A stretch of 64,000 nt of DNA. Source: an uncultured Marivita sp. (GTDB lineage Bacteria; Pseudomonadota; Alphaproteobacteria; Rhodobacterales; Rhodobacteraceae). The notes under the pieces are model-generated. The model saw only the letters and a program-made list of their open reading frames with translations, made no database searches and was not told the origin of the DNA. Numbering within the stretch: the first letter of the stretch is position 1; each line of letters begins with the position of its first letter. Both the position numbers and the translations under genes were made by a program. Of this stretch, positions 1 to 7,922 are shown in pieces. Location: assembly GCA_947503115.1 (NCBI GenBank), contig CANNCS010000001.1, positions 1-64,000 on the forward strand. The letters are read 5' to 3'.

Positions 1-330
1 TCGCACGACGCCGTCCTTTTTGAAGTCGGGACCGGCTTCGACGATCTTCTCGAGCTCCTCCAGTTGTTCAGCGCTCAGACGCCGCTTCGGTCCAGGCGAC
101 TTACGGTCAATCAGCCCGTCCGGGCCCTCCGCATTGAAGCGGTGGACCCAATCCCGCAGGGTCTGCCTATCCATCCCCCCGATCCGCGCGGCATCGCCGC
201 GGCGCATGCCATCACGCACCGCTGCAAGCGATAGAAGCCGCCGGCTTTGGTTGGCGTCGGAACTCTTCGCCGCGAGCTTGCGCAGATCGTCGGCGGTGAA
301 GTCAGTGCGAAGGGAAACTTTGGCAGGCAT
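1..330 (-). CDS. IS630-family transposase, N-terminal part (cut by window edge)
   Basis: The reverse strand reads 110 codons without a stop from an ATG at 330 to the left edge, beginning MPAKVSLRTDFTADDLRKLA. It carries the helix-turn-helix typical of IS630/Tc1-type transposase N-termini: a region RRLLSLAAVRDGMRRGDAA, then a second helix MDRQTLRDWVHRFN, then GPDGLIDRKSPGPKRRLS, which is the usual spacer before the catalytic DDE domain. The catalytic domain would lie outside the window, so I cannot tell whether the element is intact. No neighbour is functionally linked. I could not define the terminal inverted repeat in the following 300 bases. The family call is from sequence pattern; subgroup is not determined. 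Confidence 0.85.
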   Translation of the reverse strand, partial: MPAKVSLRTDFTADDLRKLAAKSSDANQSRRLLSLAAVRDGMRRGDAARIGGMDRQTLRDWVHRFNAEGPDGLIDRKSPGPKRRLSAEQLEELEKIVEAGPDFKKDGVVR

Positions 331-657
331 CGGAAACTCCTTTGCCGGCCATGGAATCAGAGCGCGGGCGAGCTGGGAACCTCAGAAATCCCTAATGAGT
401 CAGAAGCCAGCCCCTTTGGTATCAGCCAGCGGATGTCGTTGCCTTGATCAATCACAGCCGAGCCCCCTTGGATGGTATCGTTCGTGACAAGCATAACAGG
501 TCAGCCCGAAAAAGCAGTCAAAAACGCTGGAGCTGGTGTGTGACCCAAATCGTCTTGGTCTCTGCGACATGCGGCGAAACATAATCATTGACCGCGCGAC
601 GCTGCCGCCGTCCCATAGGCCGTCCCATAGGTTGTGCAGCATATCCAAAGGCCGAGA
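331..657. other. Intergenic stretch beside the insertion sequence
   Basis: No convincing gene. It should include the end of the IS630-type element, but I see no clear inverted repeat without the other end. A short tandem repeat, CGTCCCATAGG twice, lies at about 609-631 just ahead of the next gene. Confidence 0.4.
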
Positions 658-1665
658 ATGCAAATACCATCAGACCTTTCCCACTACATCCGCGACGCCT
701 TGCAATCGGGTCAGTCACAAGGCGACATCGCCAATATCCTGCGCGCCGCCGACTGGACCGACACCGAGATCGACGCCGCCCTTGCAGGTTGGCTGTCACT
801 GGACGGCGCTGATGCCGTGCCACGCCCGATGCGATCCACCGCAGCGCGTGACGCGTTGTTCTATAGCCTGCTCTTTGTGGTGTTCGGCATGGTTGTCGGC
901 AGCACGCTCACCCTCCTGTTTGCACAGGTCAACATCTTGCTGCCCGAACCGGGCGAGTCGTCGACCTACGGTCAGTTGTCCGGACTACGCTGGTCGATGG
1001 CGGCTCTCATTGTGTTTGCGCCGGTGTTCTGGACCCTTGACCGCAAAGACCGCAAGGCCACAGCTACGGATCGCGCGCGTACGCATGGCACGGTGCGCCG
1101 CTGGCTGTCTGCGTTGGCAATGCTCGTGGCAACAATCACCCTCTTGGGCGACGCGCTCTATCTGATCTACAGCTGGCTCGACGGCCAGATCACCCTGCGT
1201 TTTCTGATCAAGTCGGCAACCGTGGCACTGATCGCCGGTGTGGTGCTCGCCTATTTTGGCGAAACCCGAAAAATGCCCACGGGGAAAGTCCCGCTCCCAG
1301 CAGGCTGGGTTCTGATCGGCTTGGCGGTCCTGTCCCTCGTGTTGGCCTTTTTGCGGGTGGGCGGCCCGGCACAGGGACAGTTGGAACAACGCGACCGTTG
1401 GCGATTGTCCGACCTGCGCACACTCACCAATGACGTGGCCCAGTGCCCCGACATCGACCGCGCCGCATTACCCGTCACTCTCGACCCGATGACCTGCGCG
1501 CGCAATCCGGCACGGCTGACCGGCTTTGCCAGCGAGATCGCCTACGAAAAAACAGCAGCCTCCGCGTTTTCGCTCTGTGTCCAGATTGAATACCCTGCGG
1601 CAGTGGACGGCTACGATGTGCGACTGGAGGCAAACACAGCCTGCATCGACCGACGCACGGACTAG
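658..1665 (+). CDS. DUF5671-type integral membrane protein
   Basis: A 335-residue protein. The first 50 residues form a soluble helical segment (LSHYIRDALQSGQSQGDIAN, then DWTDTEIDAALAGW) that resembles a small ubiquitin-associated-like fold. After AARDALFYSLLFVVFGMVVG come about five hydrophobic segments, roughly residues 65-85, 110-125, 155-180, 190-205 and 220-240, which match the DUF5671 membrane domain. The C-terminal 100 residues are soluble, with four cysteines (CPD, CARN, CVQ, CID), probably periplasmic. The start at 658 is preferred over an in-frame ATG at 634 because the conserved part begins with MQIPSDLS. It converges on dgcA with 3 bases between. Function is unknown; the domain call is by pattern. 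Confidence 0.7.
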   Translation: MQIPSDLSHYIRDALQSGQSQGDIANILRAADWTDTEIDAALAGWLSLDGADAVPRPMRSTAARDALFYSLLFVVFGMVVGSTLTLLFAQVNILLPEPGESSTYGQLSGLRWSMAALIVFAPVFWTLDRKDRKATATDRARTHGTVRRWLSALAMLVATITLLGDALYLIYSWLDGQITLRFLIKSATVALIAGVVLAYFGETRKMPTGKVPLPAGWVLIGLAVLSLVLAFLRVGGPAQGQLEQRDRWRLSDLRTLTNDVAQCPDIDRAALPVTLDPMTCARNPARLTGFASEIAYEKTAASAFSLCVQIEYPAAVDGYDVRLEANTACIDRRTD

Positions 1666-1668
1666 GCC

Positions 1669-2631
1669 TCACCCCCAAAGAGACGCCTCGGATGGGTGCA
1701 CGCCCGCCTCATCAAAGCGCAGCCCATGCGCGCGATCTTCGGCCAGCAAAAGCGGCCCGTCGAGGTCGGTGATCGCCGCTCCCTGCGCCACCAGAACCGC
1801 TGGCGCCATCGCCAATGACGATCCGACCATGCAACCCACCATGACATCGTACCCCTCGGCCCGCGCCGCATCGCGCAGGGCCAGCGCTTCGGTCAACCCG
1901 CCGGTTTTGTCGAGCTTGATATTCGCCATGTCATACTTGCCCTTGAGCTTGGGCAGCGATGCCCGGTCGTGGCAGCTCTCATCGGCACAAAGCGGCACCG
2001 GGCGATCCACACCCAGTAGCGCATCGTCTTCTCCGGCAGGCAAAGGCTGCTCGACCATCGCCACCCCCAAACGCAGCAAATGCGGCGCAAGATCGGCATA
2101 AACCTCAGCCGACCAACCTTCATTGGCATCAACGATGATCCGCGCATCGGGCGCCCCCGCCCGTACAGCCTCAAGGCGCGGCATGTCATCCGGCGTGCCC
2201 AGCTTGATCTTGAGCAAGGGCCGATGGGCGTTCTTCGCGGCCTGCGCCTGCATCACTTCGGGCGTTTCCAAAGACAGCGTGTAGGCCGTCACCTCCGGCA
2301 GCGGCGCTGCCAATCCGGCAAGGTCCCAAACCCGGCACCCAGCCTGTTTCGCTTCCAGATCCCACAGCGCACAATCCAATGCATTCCGCGCCGCACCAGC
2401 GGGCAACGCCTCCTGCAATGCCGCGCGGTCAATCCCGTCAGGTATCGTTCTGATCTGTGCCTCGACGCTCTCAAGGGTTTCGTCATAACGCGCATAAGGC
2501 ACGCATTCGCCCCAACCCGTGACACCGTCCCGCGTCACCCGCACGGTCAACACTTTCGCTTCGGTCCGGCTACCACGCGAGATCGTAAAAACCTGCGCCA
2601 ACCGGAACACATCCCGTGTCACCTCGATCAT
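1669..2631 (-). CDS. dgcA: N-acetyl-D-glutamate racemase DgcA (enolase superfamily)
   Basis: A 320-residue member of the muconate-lactonizing/dipeptide-epimerase branch of the enolase superfamily. The capping domain contains VRVTRDGVTGWGECVPY; the barrel shows KIKLG (catalytic lysine region), the metal ligands D in IIVDANEGW, E in MVEQPLPAG and D in LCADESCHD, and a second lysine in NIKLDKTGG. Older annotation calls this family L-Ala-D/L-Glu epimerase. The neighbouring dgcN favours the D-glutamate pathway, in which DgcN acetylates D-glutamate and DgcA racemises N-acetyl-D-glutamate to the L form. That pairing is established for marine bacteria; the specific substrate here is inferred from the pairing. 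The start at ATG 2631 (MIEVTRDVFR) is at the beginning of the conserved domain. It lies 73 bases after dgcN. Confidence 0.88.
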   Translation of the reverse strand: MIEVTRDVFRLAQVFTISRGSRTEAKVLTVRVTRDGVTGWGECVPYARYDETLESVEAQIRTIPDGIDRAALQEALPAGAARNALDCALWDLEAKQAGCRVWDLAGLAAPLPEVTAYTLSLETPEVMQAQAAKNAHRPLLKIKLGTPDDMPRLEAVRAGAPDARIIVDANEGWSAEVYADLAPHLLRLGVAMVEQPLPAGEDDALLGVDRPVPLCADESCHDRASLPKLKGKYDMANIKLDKTGGLTEALALRDAARAEGYDVMVGCMVGSSLAMAPAVLVAQGAAITDLDGPLLLAEDRAHGLRFDEAGVHPSEASLWG

Positions 2632-2645
2632 GGGCCCGCCTCCTG

Positions 2646-2671
2646 CTTCTTCTTTTTTCAAATATGCAAAC
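2646..2671 (-). repeat. Dispersed 3' element, copy 1
   Basis: On the minus strand this reads TTTGCATATTTG followed by AAAAAAGAAGAAG, flanked upstream by GGCGCCGCG. It sits about 35 bases after the dgcN stop, in the same orientation as dgcN. Four other copies occur in the window. Confidence 0.6.
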
Positions 2672-2704
2672 GCGGCGCCACCACCGGCGCCTCGCCAAGA
2701 GACA

Positions 2705-3706
2705 TTACAACGCGGCCAACGCCTCGGCCAACCGATCCGCCCCATGTCGGTAAGGGTCGACCGCAGGAAGACCCATCTTGTCCTCCAGGTCCTTGAGATA
2801 CGCCACAGCTTCCGCTTCACCCATATGTTGGGTGTTGATCGAAATCCCGGCCACGACACATGTGGGGTTGGCAACTCGCGCCAACGGCAGCGCCATATCG
2901 CGCAACGCCTCCAACGACGGCAGATCATAGCCCGGCAAACCGCGCATATGGGTCCGCGTGGGCTCATGGCACAGGATCAGCGCATCCGGCTGCCCTCCGT
3001 GGATCAATGCCAGCGTCACACCCGAGAATGACACGTGGAACAAGCTACCCTGCCCTTCGATCACGTCCCAATGGTCGGGATCATTGTCGGGCGTCAGCCA
3101 TTCGATCGACCCGGCCATGAAATCCGCAACAACCGCGTCCAACGGCACACCGTCACCGGTAATGAGAATGCCCGTCTGGCCAGTGGCGCGAAATGTGCTC
3201 TTCATCCCCATTGCGCGCATGGATTTGTCCATAGCAAGCCCGGTATACATCTTGCCCACCGAACAATCTGTACCGACACCCAGAACCCGCTTGCCGGACC
3301 GTTTGACGCCGTCCGCAATGGGGTATTCGACCTCGGGCACCCGCACATCGTGCAAGCTGCGCCCAGTGGCCTCGGCTACCGCCACGAGATCTGCTTCGTC
3401 TCGCAACAAGTTATGCAGCCCGGACGCCAGATCGAACCCTTCCTCCAGCGCCATAACAAGCACCTTCTTCCACGCCTGACTGATCTTGCCACCCCGGTTG
3501 GCCACCCCCACCACAAGCGTTTTGGCCCCGGCCTCTTTGGCCTCGGCAAGGGTCATGTCGGTCAAGCCAAGATCGGCCTTGCATCCCTCCATCCGGAATT
3601 GCCCTACACAATTCTCGGGGCGCCAATCCTTGATCCCTTGCGCCACCTTGGCGGCCAGCCCGTCCGGTGCGTCACCCAAAAACAAAAGATACGGTGTCTT
3701 GATCAT
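2705..3706 (-). CDS. dgcN: D-glutamate N-acetyltransferase DgcN (DUF1611 family)
   Basis: A 333-residue DUF1611-family protein. The N-terminal third is a Rossmann-like domain (LVVGVANRGGKISQAWKKV); the C-terminal part is a P-loop NTPase-like domain with VLGVGTDCSVGKMYTGLA, FRATGQTGILI, DHWDVIEGQGSLFHVSF and LCHEPTRTHMRG. In marine alpha- and gammaproteobacteria the DgcN-DgcA pair converts D-glutamate via N-acetyl-D-glutamate to the L form. Start ATG 3706 (MIKTPYLLFLGDAPDG) is at the family N-terminus; the reading frame extends 70 codons further upstream but that extension is not conserved-looking. It is first in a two-gene leftward unit and diverges from mcl1 across about 260 bases, which must hold both promoters. 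Confidence 0.88.
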   Translation of the reverse strand: MIKTPYLLFLGDAPDGLAAKVAQGIKDWRPENCVGQFRMEGCKADLGLTDMTLAEAKEAGAKTLVVGVANRGGKISQAWKKVLVMALEEGFDLASGLHNLLRDEADLVAVAEATGRSLHDVRVPEVEYPIADGVKRSGKRVLGVGTDCSVGKMYTGLAMDKSMRAMGMKSTFRATGQTGILITGDGVPLDAVVADFMAGSIEWLTPDNDPDHWDVIEGQGSLFHVSFSGVTLALIHGGQPDALILCHEPTRTHMRGLPGYDLPSLEALRDMALPLARVANPTCVVAGISINTQHMGEAEAVAYLKDLEDKMGLPAVDPYRHGADRLAEALAAL

Positions 3707-3965
3707 TGTGATCCCCTGTAAAGCAGCGTCTTCCACAGAAGAATGGCAGGCCGTGGTATCAATTGTATTGCCTCCATCTGCGCCACACCCCCTGTTTGCA
3801 CAAAATTTCCCCACAATACGCGAGTTTACCGGGAGAATCTTGCGTCGCGCAAAAACGCTGCAGGGCAGCAACGATTCCGCAGGTGCAAAATGCACTTGCA
3901 GAAAGTCGCGCAATTTCATAACTCCAAAGCACCATAAAACGCAATATCCTTACCAAGAGGCGCTC

Positions 3966-4925
3966 ATGTCCTTCCGCATCCAGCCCACCCCGCCGTCCCG
4001 CCCGAACCGCTGCCAGCTTTTTGGGCCCGGCTCGCGCCCGGCGATCTTTGAAAAGATGGCCAAATCGGACGCGGATGTTATCAACCTCGATCTCGAAGAC
4101 AGCGTCGCGCCCACCGACAAGGACAGCGCCCGCGAAAACATCATTCAGGCGATTGGCGACATCGACTGGGGCAACAAAACCCTCAGCGTTCGGATCAACA
4201 GCCTCGACACACCGTTCTGGTATCGTGATGTCGTCGACCTGCTGGAGCGGGCACCTGACCGGCTCGACCAGATCATGATCCCCAAAGTGGGCTGCGCCGA
4301 AGATATCTACGCCGTCGACGCACTGGTAAGCGCGATTGAGGCCGCCAAAGGGCGCAGCAAACGCCTTGCCTTCGAAGTGATCATCGAATCCGCCGCGGGC
4401 ATCGCCCATGTCGAAGCCATCGCCGCGGCCTCTCCCCGCCTCGAAGCCATGAGCCTCGGCGCCGCCGACTTTGCCGCATCGATGGGTATGCAGACCACCG
4501 GCATCGGCGGTACGCAGGCGAATTACTACATGCTGCACGAAGGCGAAAAGCACTGGTCCGACCCGTGGCACTGGGCACAAACCGCCATCGTCGCCGCTTG
4601 CCGCACCCACGGTGTGTTGCCGGTCGATGGTCCGTTCGGCGATTTCTCGGATGATGAAGGCTTCCGCGCTCAGGCGCTGCGTTCGGCCACCCTGGGTATG
4701 GTCGGCAAATGGGCCATCCACCCCAAGCAGGTCACGCTGGCCAATGAAGTCTTCACCCCGTCCGAAGAGGCCGTAACCGAAGCTCGCGAAATCCTTGCCG
4801 CGATGGAAGAGGCCAAAGCCAAAGGCGAAGGCGCCACCGTCTACAAAGGCCGCCTCGTCGATATCGCGTCAATCAAACAGGCCGAAGTGATCGTCCGTCA
4901 GTCGGAAATGATCACCGCTCCATAA
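3966..4925 (+). CDS. mcl1: L-malyl-CoA/beta-methylmalyl-CoA lyase
   Basis: A 319-residue HpcH/HpaI-type aldolase (CitE branch). Sequence such as CQLFGPGSRPAIFEKM, VINLDLEDSVAP, MIPKVGC, FEVIIESAAGI, MSLGAADFAASMGM and GKWAIHPKQV is the pattern of Rhodobacter Mcl1, which cleaves L-malyl-CoA to acetyl-CoA and glyoxylate and beta-methylmalyl-CoA to propionyl-CoA and glyoxylate. It serves the ethylmalonyl-CoA pathway and related acetate or C1 assimilation. The acidic residues of EDSVAP and the glutamate of VIIESAAG are expected Mg2+/CoA-site residues. Length matches the family. It stands alone, facing away from dgcN, and ends in a strong double hairpin. Confidence 0.93.
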   Translation: MSFRIQPTPPSRPNRCQLFGPGSRPAIFEKMAKSDADVINLDLEDSVAPTDKDSARENIIQAIGDIDWGNKTLSVRINSLDTPFWYRDVVDLLERAPDRLDQIMIPKVGCAEDIYAVDALVSAIEAAKGRSKRLAFEVIIESAAGIAHVEAIAAASPRLEAMSLGAADFAASMGMQTTGIGGTQANYYMLHEGEKHWSDPWHWAQTAIVAACRTHGVLPVDGPFGDFSDDEGFRAQALRSATLGMVGKWAIHPKQVTLANEVFTPSEEAVTEAREILAAMEEAKAKGEGATVYKGRLVDIASIKQAEVIVRQSEMITAP

Positions 4926-4979
4926 GAATTTTCGTACGAAAATTCGCAAGATCAGAGTCTTCGTGAGAAGACTCTGATC
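4926..4979. terminator. Double hairpin between convergent genes
   Basis: Two perfect stem-loops follow the mcl1 stop. Bases 4926-4945 form a 20-bp palindrome (GAATTTTCGTACGAAAATTC). Bases 4950-4979 form a 13-bp stem with loop GTGA (left arm GATCAGAGTCTTC). Neither has a long T tract, but they lie between convergent genes and could terminate from both sides. Confidence 0.65.
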
Positions 4980-4982
4980 CCT

Positions 4983-5477
4983 TCAGTCAGACCAATCCTT
5001 ACGCCCGTGCACGCCGGTTTCATCCAGCAAACCAAGGCGCTTGGCCTCATAGTAGTAGCCGCGCGCATACCAACCGACCGCTTCGGTCTCGTCCCCGTCC
5101 GAAACAAGCCACGCCCCGCGCAAATACCGCACCGCGTACCTCAGGTTGGTTTCGGCATCCAAAAGGTCAGACGGCGTTCCTTGAAACCCCATTGACCGCG
5201 CTGTGGCGGGCAGGATTTGCATCAAACCGAAATACGGTCCGTTGCGCGCCTCGGACTGGTGGGTGCTTTCGCGGATCACGACCCGCTGCACCAAAGACAC
5301 CGGCACCTCGTTTTCTTGTGCTGCCGCAACGATCAATGCACGCAGTTCAGGCGTTTCGTTCGGGTAAAGGTTCCGCGTGGACACGGTTTCCACCGTCGAC
5401 TCTGACGGGGGCGTCGAACATGCCGCAAGGAAAACCGCAACGCACAACGCAGATGAGACAAGACGCAAATGTTTCAT
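4983..5477 (-). CDS. Small lytic transglycosylase (SLT domain) lipoprotein
   Basis: A 164-residue predicted lipoprotein. The signal peptide ends in the lipobox FLAACS. The mature part carries an SLT-type transglycosylase fold: VSLVQRVVIRESTHQSEARN has the catalytic glutamate in IRES, GPYFGLMQILPATARSMGF matches the conserved G-L-M-Q-I substrate loop, and DAETNLRYAVRYLRG the structural helix. It would cleave peptidoglycan glycan strands from the outer-membrane side. At about 120 mature residues it is a minimal SLT domain without other modules. Start ATG 5477 is preferred because the signal peptide (MKHLRLVSSALCVAVFLAAC) begins there; an in-frame start 10 codons upstream adds only a charged extension. 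Confidence 0.85.
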   Translation of the reverse strand: MKHLRLVSSALCVAVFLAACSTPPSESTVETVSTRNLYPNETPELRALIVAAAQENEVPVSLVQRVVIRESTHQSEARNGPYFGLMQILPATARSMGFQGTPSDLLDAETNLRYAVRYLRGAWLVSDGDETEAVGWYARGYYYEAKRLGLLDETGVHGRKDWSD

Positions 5478-5558
5478 ACGCCAGCCTTGCGACGAAGCCC
5501 GCCGCAAGGCAATCCTGTCTTCAAACCATAGGCAAAGCTTTGCTCAGGCCTCTGCCCG

Positions 5559-5726
5559 TCAGGCTGCGTAATACTCTTCAAACACCGGTGATGGCTGACT
5601 GGTCCGCTCGGTTACCAGGGTCGGAAGCGGTGTGTAATACGCCCAAGCCTCGTTCAAAATCCGCAATGCTTCATCGGCGGCGATCAGGTAGGGTTGGTTT
5701 GGTTGTTTGGACAAATACTGTGACAT
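5559..5726 (-). CDS. Small uncharacterised protein, 55 residues
   Basis: An open frame of 55 codons starting MSQYLSKQPNQPYLIAADEA and ending in VFEEYYAA. A GGAG lies ten bases before the ATG. The sequence looks protein-like (RILNEAWAYYTPLPTLV helix, aromatic residues) and has no signal peptide or membrane segment. No better gene exists on either strand between the transglycosylase and the Lrp regulator. I do not recognise the family and infer no function. Confidence 0.5.
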   Translation of the reverse strand: MSQYLSKQPNQPYLIAADEALRILNEAWAYYTPLPTLVTERTSQPSPVFEEYYAA

Positions 5727-5832
5727 GGGACGCTCCAAGCTGTGTGTCCCTCCCTTGCCCCCAACCTATGACCGCACGATCATGACACCAGAGCCAAAGA
5801 CACAGGCGCGACATGCGTGTGATGCATGGCTC

Positions 5833-6285
5833 TCAGGCCCGCTCATCCTTTGGCGATCCCATCACCACATAAGAGGTGATCGCATTGACCTGTGGCAGAA
5901 TCCCCAGCACCTCGGTATGGAAATGCTTGTACGCCGCCAGATCCGCTGCCTCGACACGCAAGAGATACTCAACCGAACCGGTGATATTGTGACACTCTCG
6001 CACCTCGGGGCTGCGCGAAATGGCGCGCTCAAAAGCCTCTTGTGCCGCCTTGGTGTGCTGGCTCAATCCGACGGTGACATAGGCCACGAATCCTATCCCG
6101 GTTTTCTCGGGGCTGAGCACAGCGCGATAGCCCGCGATGACGCCAGACCGTTCAAGCGCACTGACGCGGCGCAAGCACGCCGATGGCGAAAGCCCAACCT
6201 GCTCGGCAAGGGCCAGGTTGCTGATCCGGCCATCGCGGGACAATACGCGCAATATCTGGCGATCAATTTGGTCAATTTCAGTCAT
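5833..6285 (-). CDS. Lrp/AsnC-family transcriptional regulator
   Basis: A 150-residue Lrp/AsnC regulator. Residues 1-60 hold the winged helix-turn-helix (IDQIDRQILRVLSRDGRISN, then LSPSACLRRVSALERSGVI), and residues 65-145 the RAM ligand-binding domain (GFVAYVTVGLSQHTKAAQEA, CHNITGSVEYLLRV, TSYVVMG). Such proteins bind amino acids and often control a divergent exporter. The adjacent divergent gene is a LysE exporter, with only about 74 bases between the two starts, so control of that exporter by an amino acid effector is the likely role. Start MTEIDQIDRQIL at 6285 matches the family N-terminus; the longer open frame upstream lacks similarity. Confidence 0.9.
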   Translation of the reverse strand: MTEIDQIDRQILRVLSRDGRISNLALAEQVGLSPSACLRRVSALERSGVIAGYRAVLSPEKTGIGFVAYVTVGLSQHTKAAQEAFERAISRSPEVRECHNITGSVEYLLRVEAADLAAYKHFHTEVLGILPQVNAITSYVVMGSPKDERA

Positions 6286-6359
6286 TAATTGCACCAAATA
6301 CATGAAAACGATACAAATAAGCAATCTCTGCACAAAGCATTCGCCACATATTGCCCACC

Positions 6360-6956
6360 ATGACACCCGATCTATTTTTCGCCCTTGCTGGCTTCGCCCT
6401 CGTCACCGTTATCACGCCCGGTCCTAACAACCTCATGTTGATGACATCCGGGGCGAATTTCGGATTCCGCCGCTCTATCCCGCATATGCTAGGTGTCGGC
6501 CTTGGCTTTCCGATGATGATCGTGCCGGTCGGGCTTGGCGTTATGCAGGTCTTTGACCTGTGGCCACTTTCCTACACCATCCTCAAAGTGCTGTCGGTTC
6601 TCTACATGCTTTACTTGGCATGGCGCATCGCCAATGCCGCCCCACCCGACGGCGCACCCCAAACGGGCAGCAAACCCTTGTCTTTCGTTCAGGCCGCTGC
6701 CTTTCAATGGGTCAACCCCAAAGCGTGGTCGATGGCCCTTGGCGCAATCACCCTCTACGCCACAGGACGCGACATCGCTGCCGTTCTGTGGGTCGCGGGG
6801 ACCTATGTTGCAATGGGGTGCATTTCGACCACCACATGGACGGTGATCGGCCAACAATTGCGCCGCCTGCTCAACCGTCCAACCCGACTGCGGATCTTCA
6901 ACTGGGCCATGGCCGCACTCTTGGTGGCGTCACTCATCCCCGTTCTTTGGACGTGA
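6360..6956 (+). CDS. LysE/RhtB-family amino acid exporter
   Basis: A 198-residue inner-membrane protein of the LysE superfamily with five to six hydrophobic segments. The N-terminal signature VTVITPGPNNLMLMTSGANF contains the PGP(N) motif, followed by FGFRRSIPHMLGVGLGF and a central FQWVNPKAWSMALGA loop, both standard for the family. It would export an amino acid or analogue by proton exchange. The divergent Lrp gene is its probable regulator. ATG 6360 (MTPDLFFALAGF) is the conserved start; an in-frame TTG lies three codons upstream. Its 3' end overlaps the convergent AraC gene by 27 bases. Confidence 0.88.
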   Translation: MTPDLFFALAGFALVTVITPGPNNLMLMTSGANFGFRRSIPHMLGVGLGFPMMIVPVGLGVMQVFDLWPLSYTILKVLSVLYMLYLAWRIANAAPPDGAPQTGSKPLSFVQAAAFQWVNPKAWSMALGAITLYATGRDIAAVLWVAGTYVAMGCISTTTWTVIGQQLRRLLNRPTRLRIFNWAMAALLVASLIPVLWT

Positions 6957-7784
6957 TACCAGCGGCACACAAATCTCTGTCCGCAACGCTTCAGGCGCAA
7001 CCTGAGTGGGGTCGTTGAGATACACCTCGAACGACGCGTGCTCTGCTGGTAATCGCTCCGATGCAGGCAAGGCATTTCCGTAAAGCGCGTCCCACGCTGC
7101 AGCCAATCCTGCATACGGCCCCACATACAGCATCACCGCATGCGGCCCACCGGGCAATATAACCTCCTCCAAGACATCCGGCATGTCGAAAGCCGCGTCA
7201 ACCTGCACCCCGGCGTGGCTTCTCAAATCGGCCTCTGGCACCGATGACGGGTCCGAATGATATACCCCGACCATCGGCCCGGCCTGCGCCCAAAGCCCGC
7301 GGGCCGTGAAAATTGCTGCAATCTCCTGAAACGCCCTGCCGATATCCTGATACGCGCCTCTATGCGGCAAGGCTGCCAATCGTACGCTATCTCTATTTTG
7401 AATCTCGTATTCGACCATGTCGTTCTGCCCCATTCTGAAAAGTTGAAAATCCCCCGACACCCCGGCGGTCCGAAACGCCACTGGGGTGACACCGAATTGC
7501 GCCCGGAAGGACCGGGCAAAACTTTGATCATTGCGGTATCCGGATCGCAACGCGATCACCGACACCGGCCAATCTGTGTGCACCAACCAATGCGCGGCCT
7601 TATGTGCCCGGATGCGCCGGACAGCCTGCGCGCAAGTCTCGCCCGTCATCGCGACAAAGACACGGTGCCAATGAAACCGAGACATCGCCGCCACGTCCGC
7701 CAAAGCATCCAGCGAAAGATCCCCCGCCGGGTTGTCATGGATATAGTGAACCACTCGCCTCAGCCGAGCTTCATAAGGGATCAC
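6930..7784 (-). CDS. AraC-family regulator with GyrI-like effector domain
   Basis: A 284-residue regulator. The first 110 residues hold two AraC helix-turn-helix motifs (HDNPAGDLSLDALADVAAMS, then SVIALRSGYRNDQSFARSFR). From about residue 130 a GyrI-like/BmrR-type effector domain follows (RLAALPHRGAYQDIGRAFQE, MVGVYHSDPSSVPEADLRS, ASFEVYLNDPT), so domain order is DNA-binding first, ligand-binding second. Such proteins sense small hydrophobic or cationic ligands. A GTG at 7784 (VIPYEARLRRVVHYIHD) is chosen because AAGGAGG lies just ahead; the open frame continues far upstream over accA as a shadow. It diverges from accA across 138 bases, although a regulatory link to accA is only positional. 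Confidence 0.82.
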   Translation of the reverse strand: MIPYEARLRRVVHYIHDNPAGDLSLDALADVAAMSRFHWHRVFVAMTGETCAQAVRRIRAHKAAHWLVHTDWPVSVIALRSGYRNDQSFARSFRAQFGVTPVAFRTAGVSGDFQLFRMGQNDMVEYEIQNRDSVRLAALPHRGAYQDIGRAFQEIAAIFTARGLWAQAGPMVGVYHSDPSSVPEADLRSHAGVQVDAAFDMPDVLEEVILPGGPHAVMLYVGPYAGLAAAWDALYGNALPASERLPAEHASFEVYLNDPTQVAPEALRTEICVPLVSRPKNGDE

Positions 7785-7922
7785 ACGCGCCTCCTTCACT
7801 GCTGTCCGCCCAACATGCACCACACACAAGAGACAAGTCTTGCGGACCTGATACATGCCATCAGATTGCAAAAGCCAACCGTCCCGGCCATATAGCATCA
7901 AGGAACAACAGGCAGATCCACG

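Noticed and set aside
448..823. Short minus-strand frames beside the IS630 element
   Set aside because: No ribosome-binding site or protein-like pattern, and they overlap the DUF5671 gene.
3754..3775. TATCAATTGTAT sequence compared with TTGATAC near 19747 as a shared GntR operator
   Set aside because: The common part is too short to support a shared site; it is kept only as a possible local operator in the dgcN-mcl1 gap.
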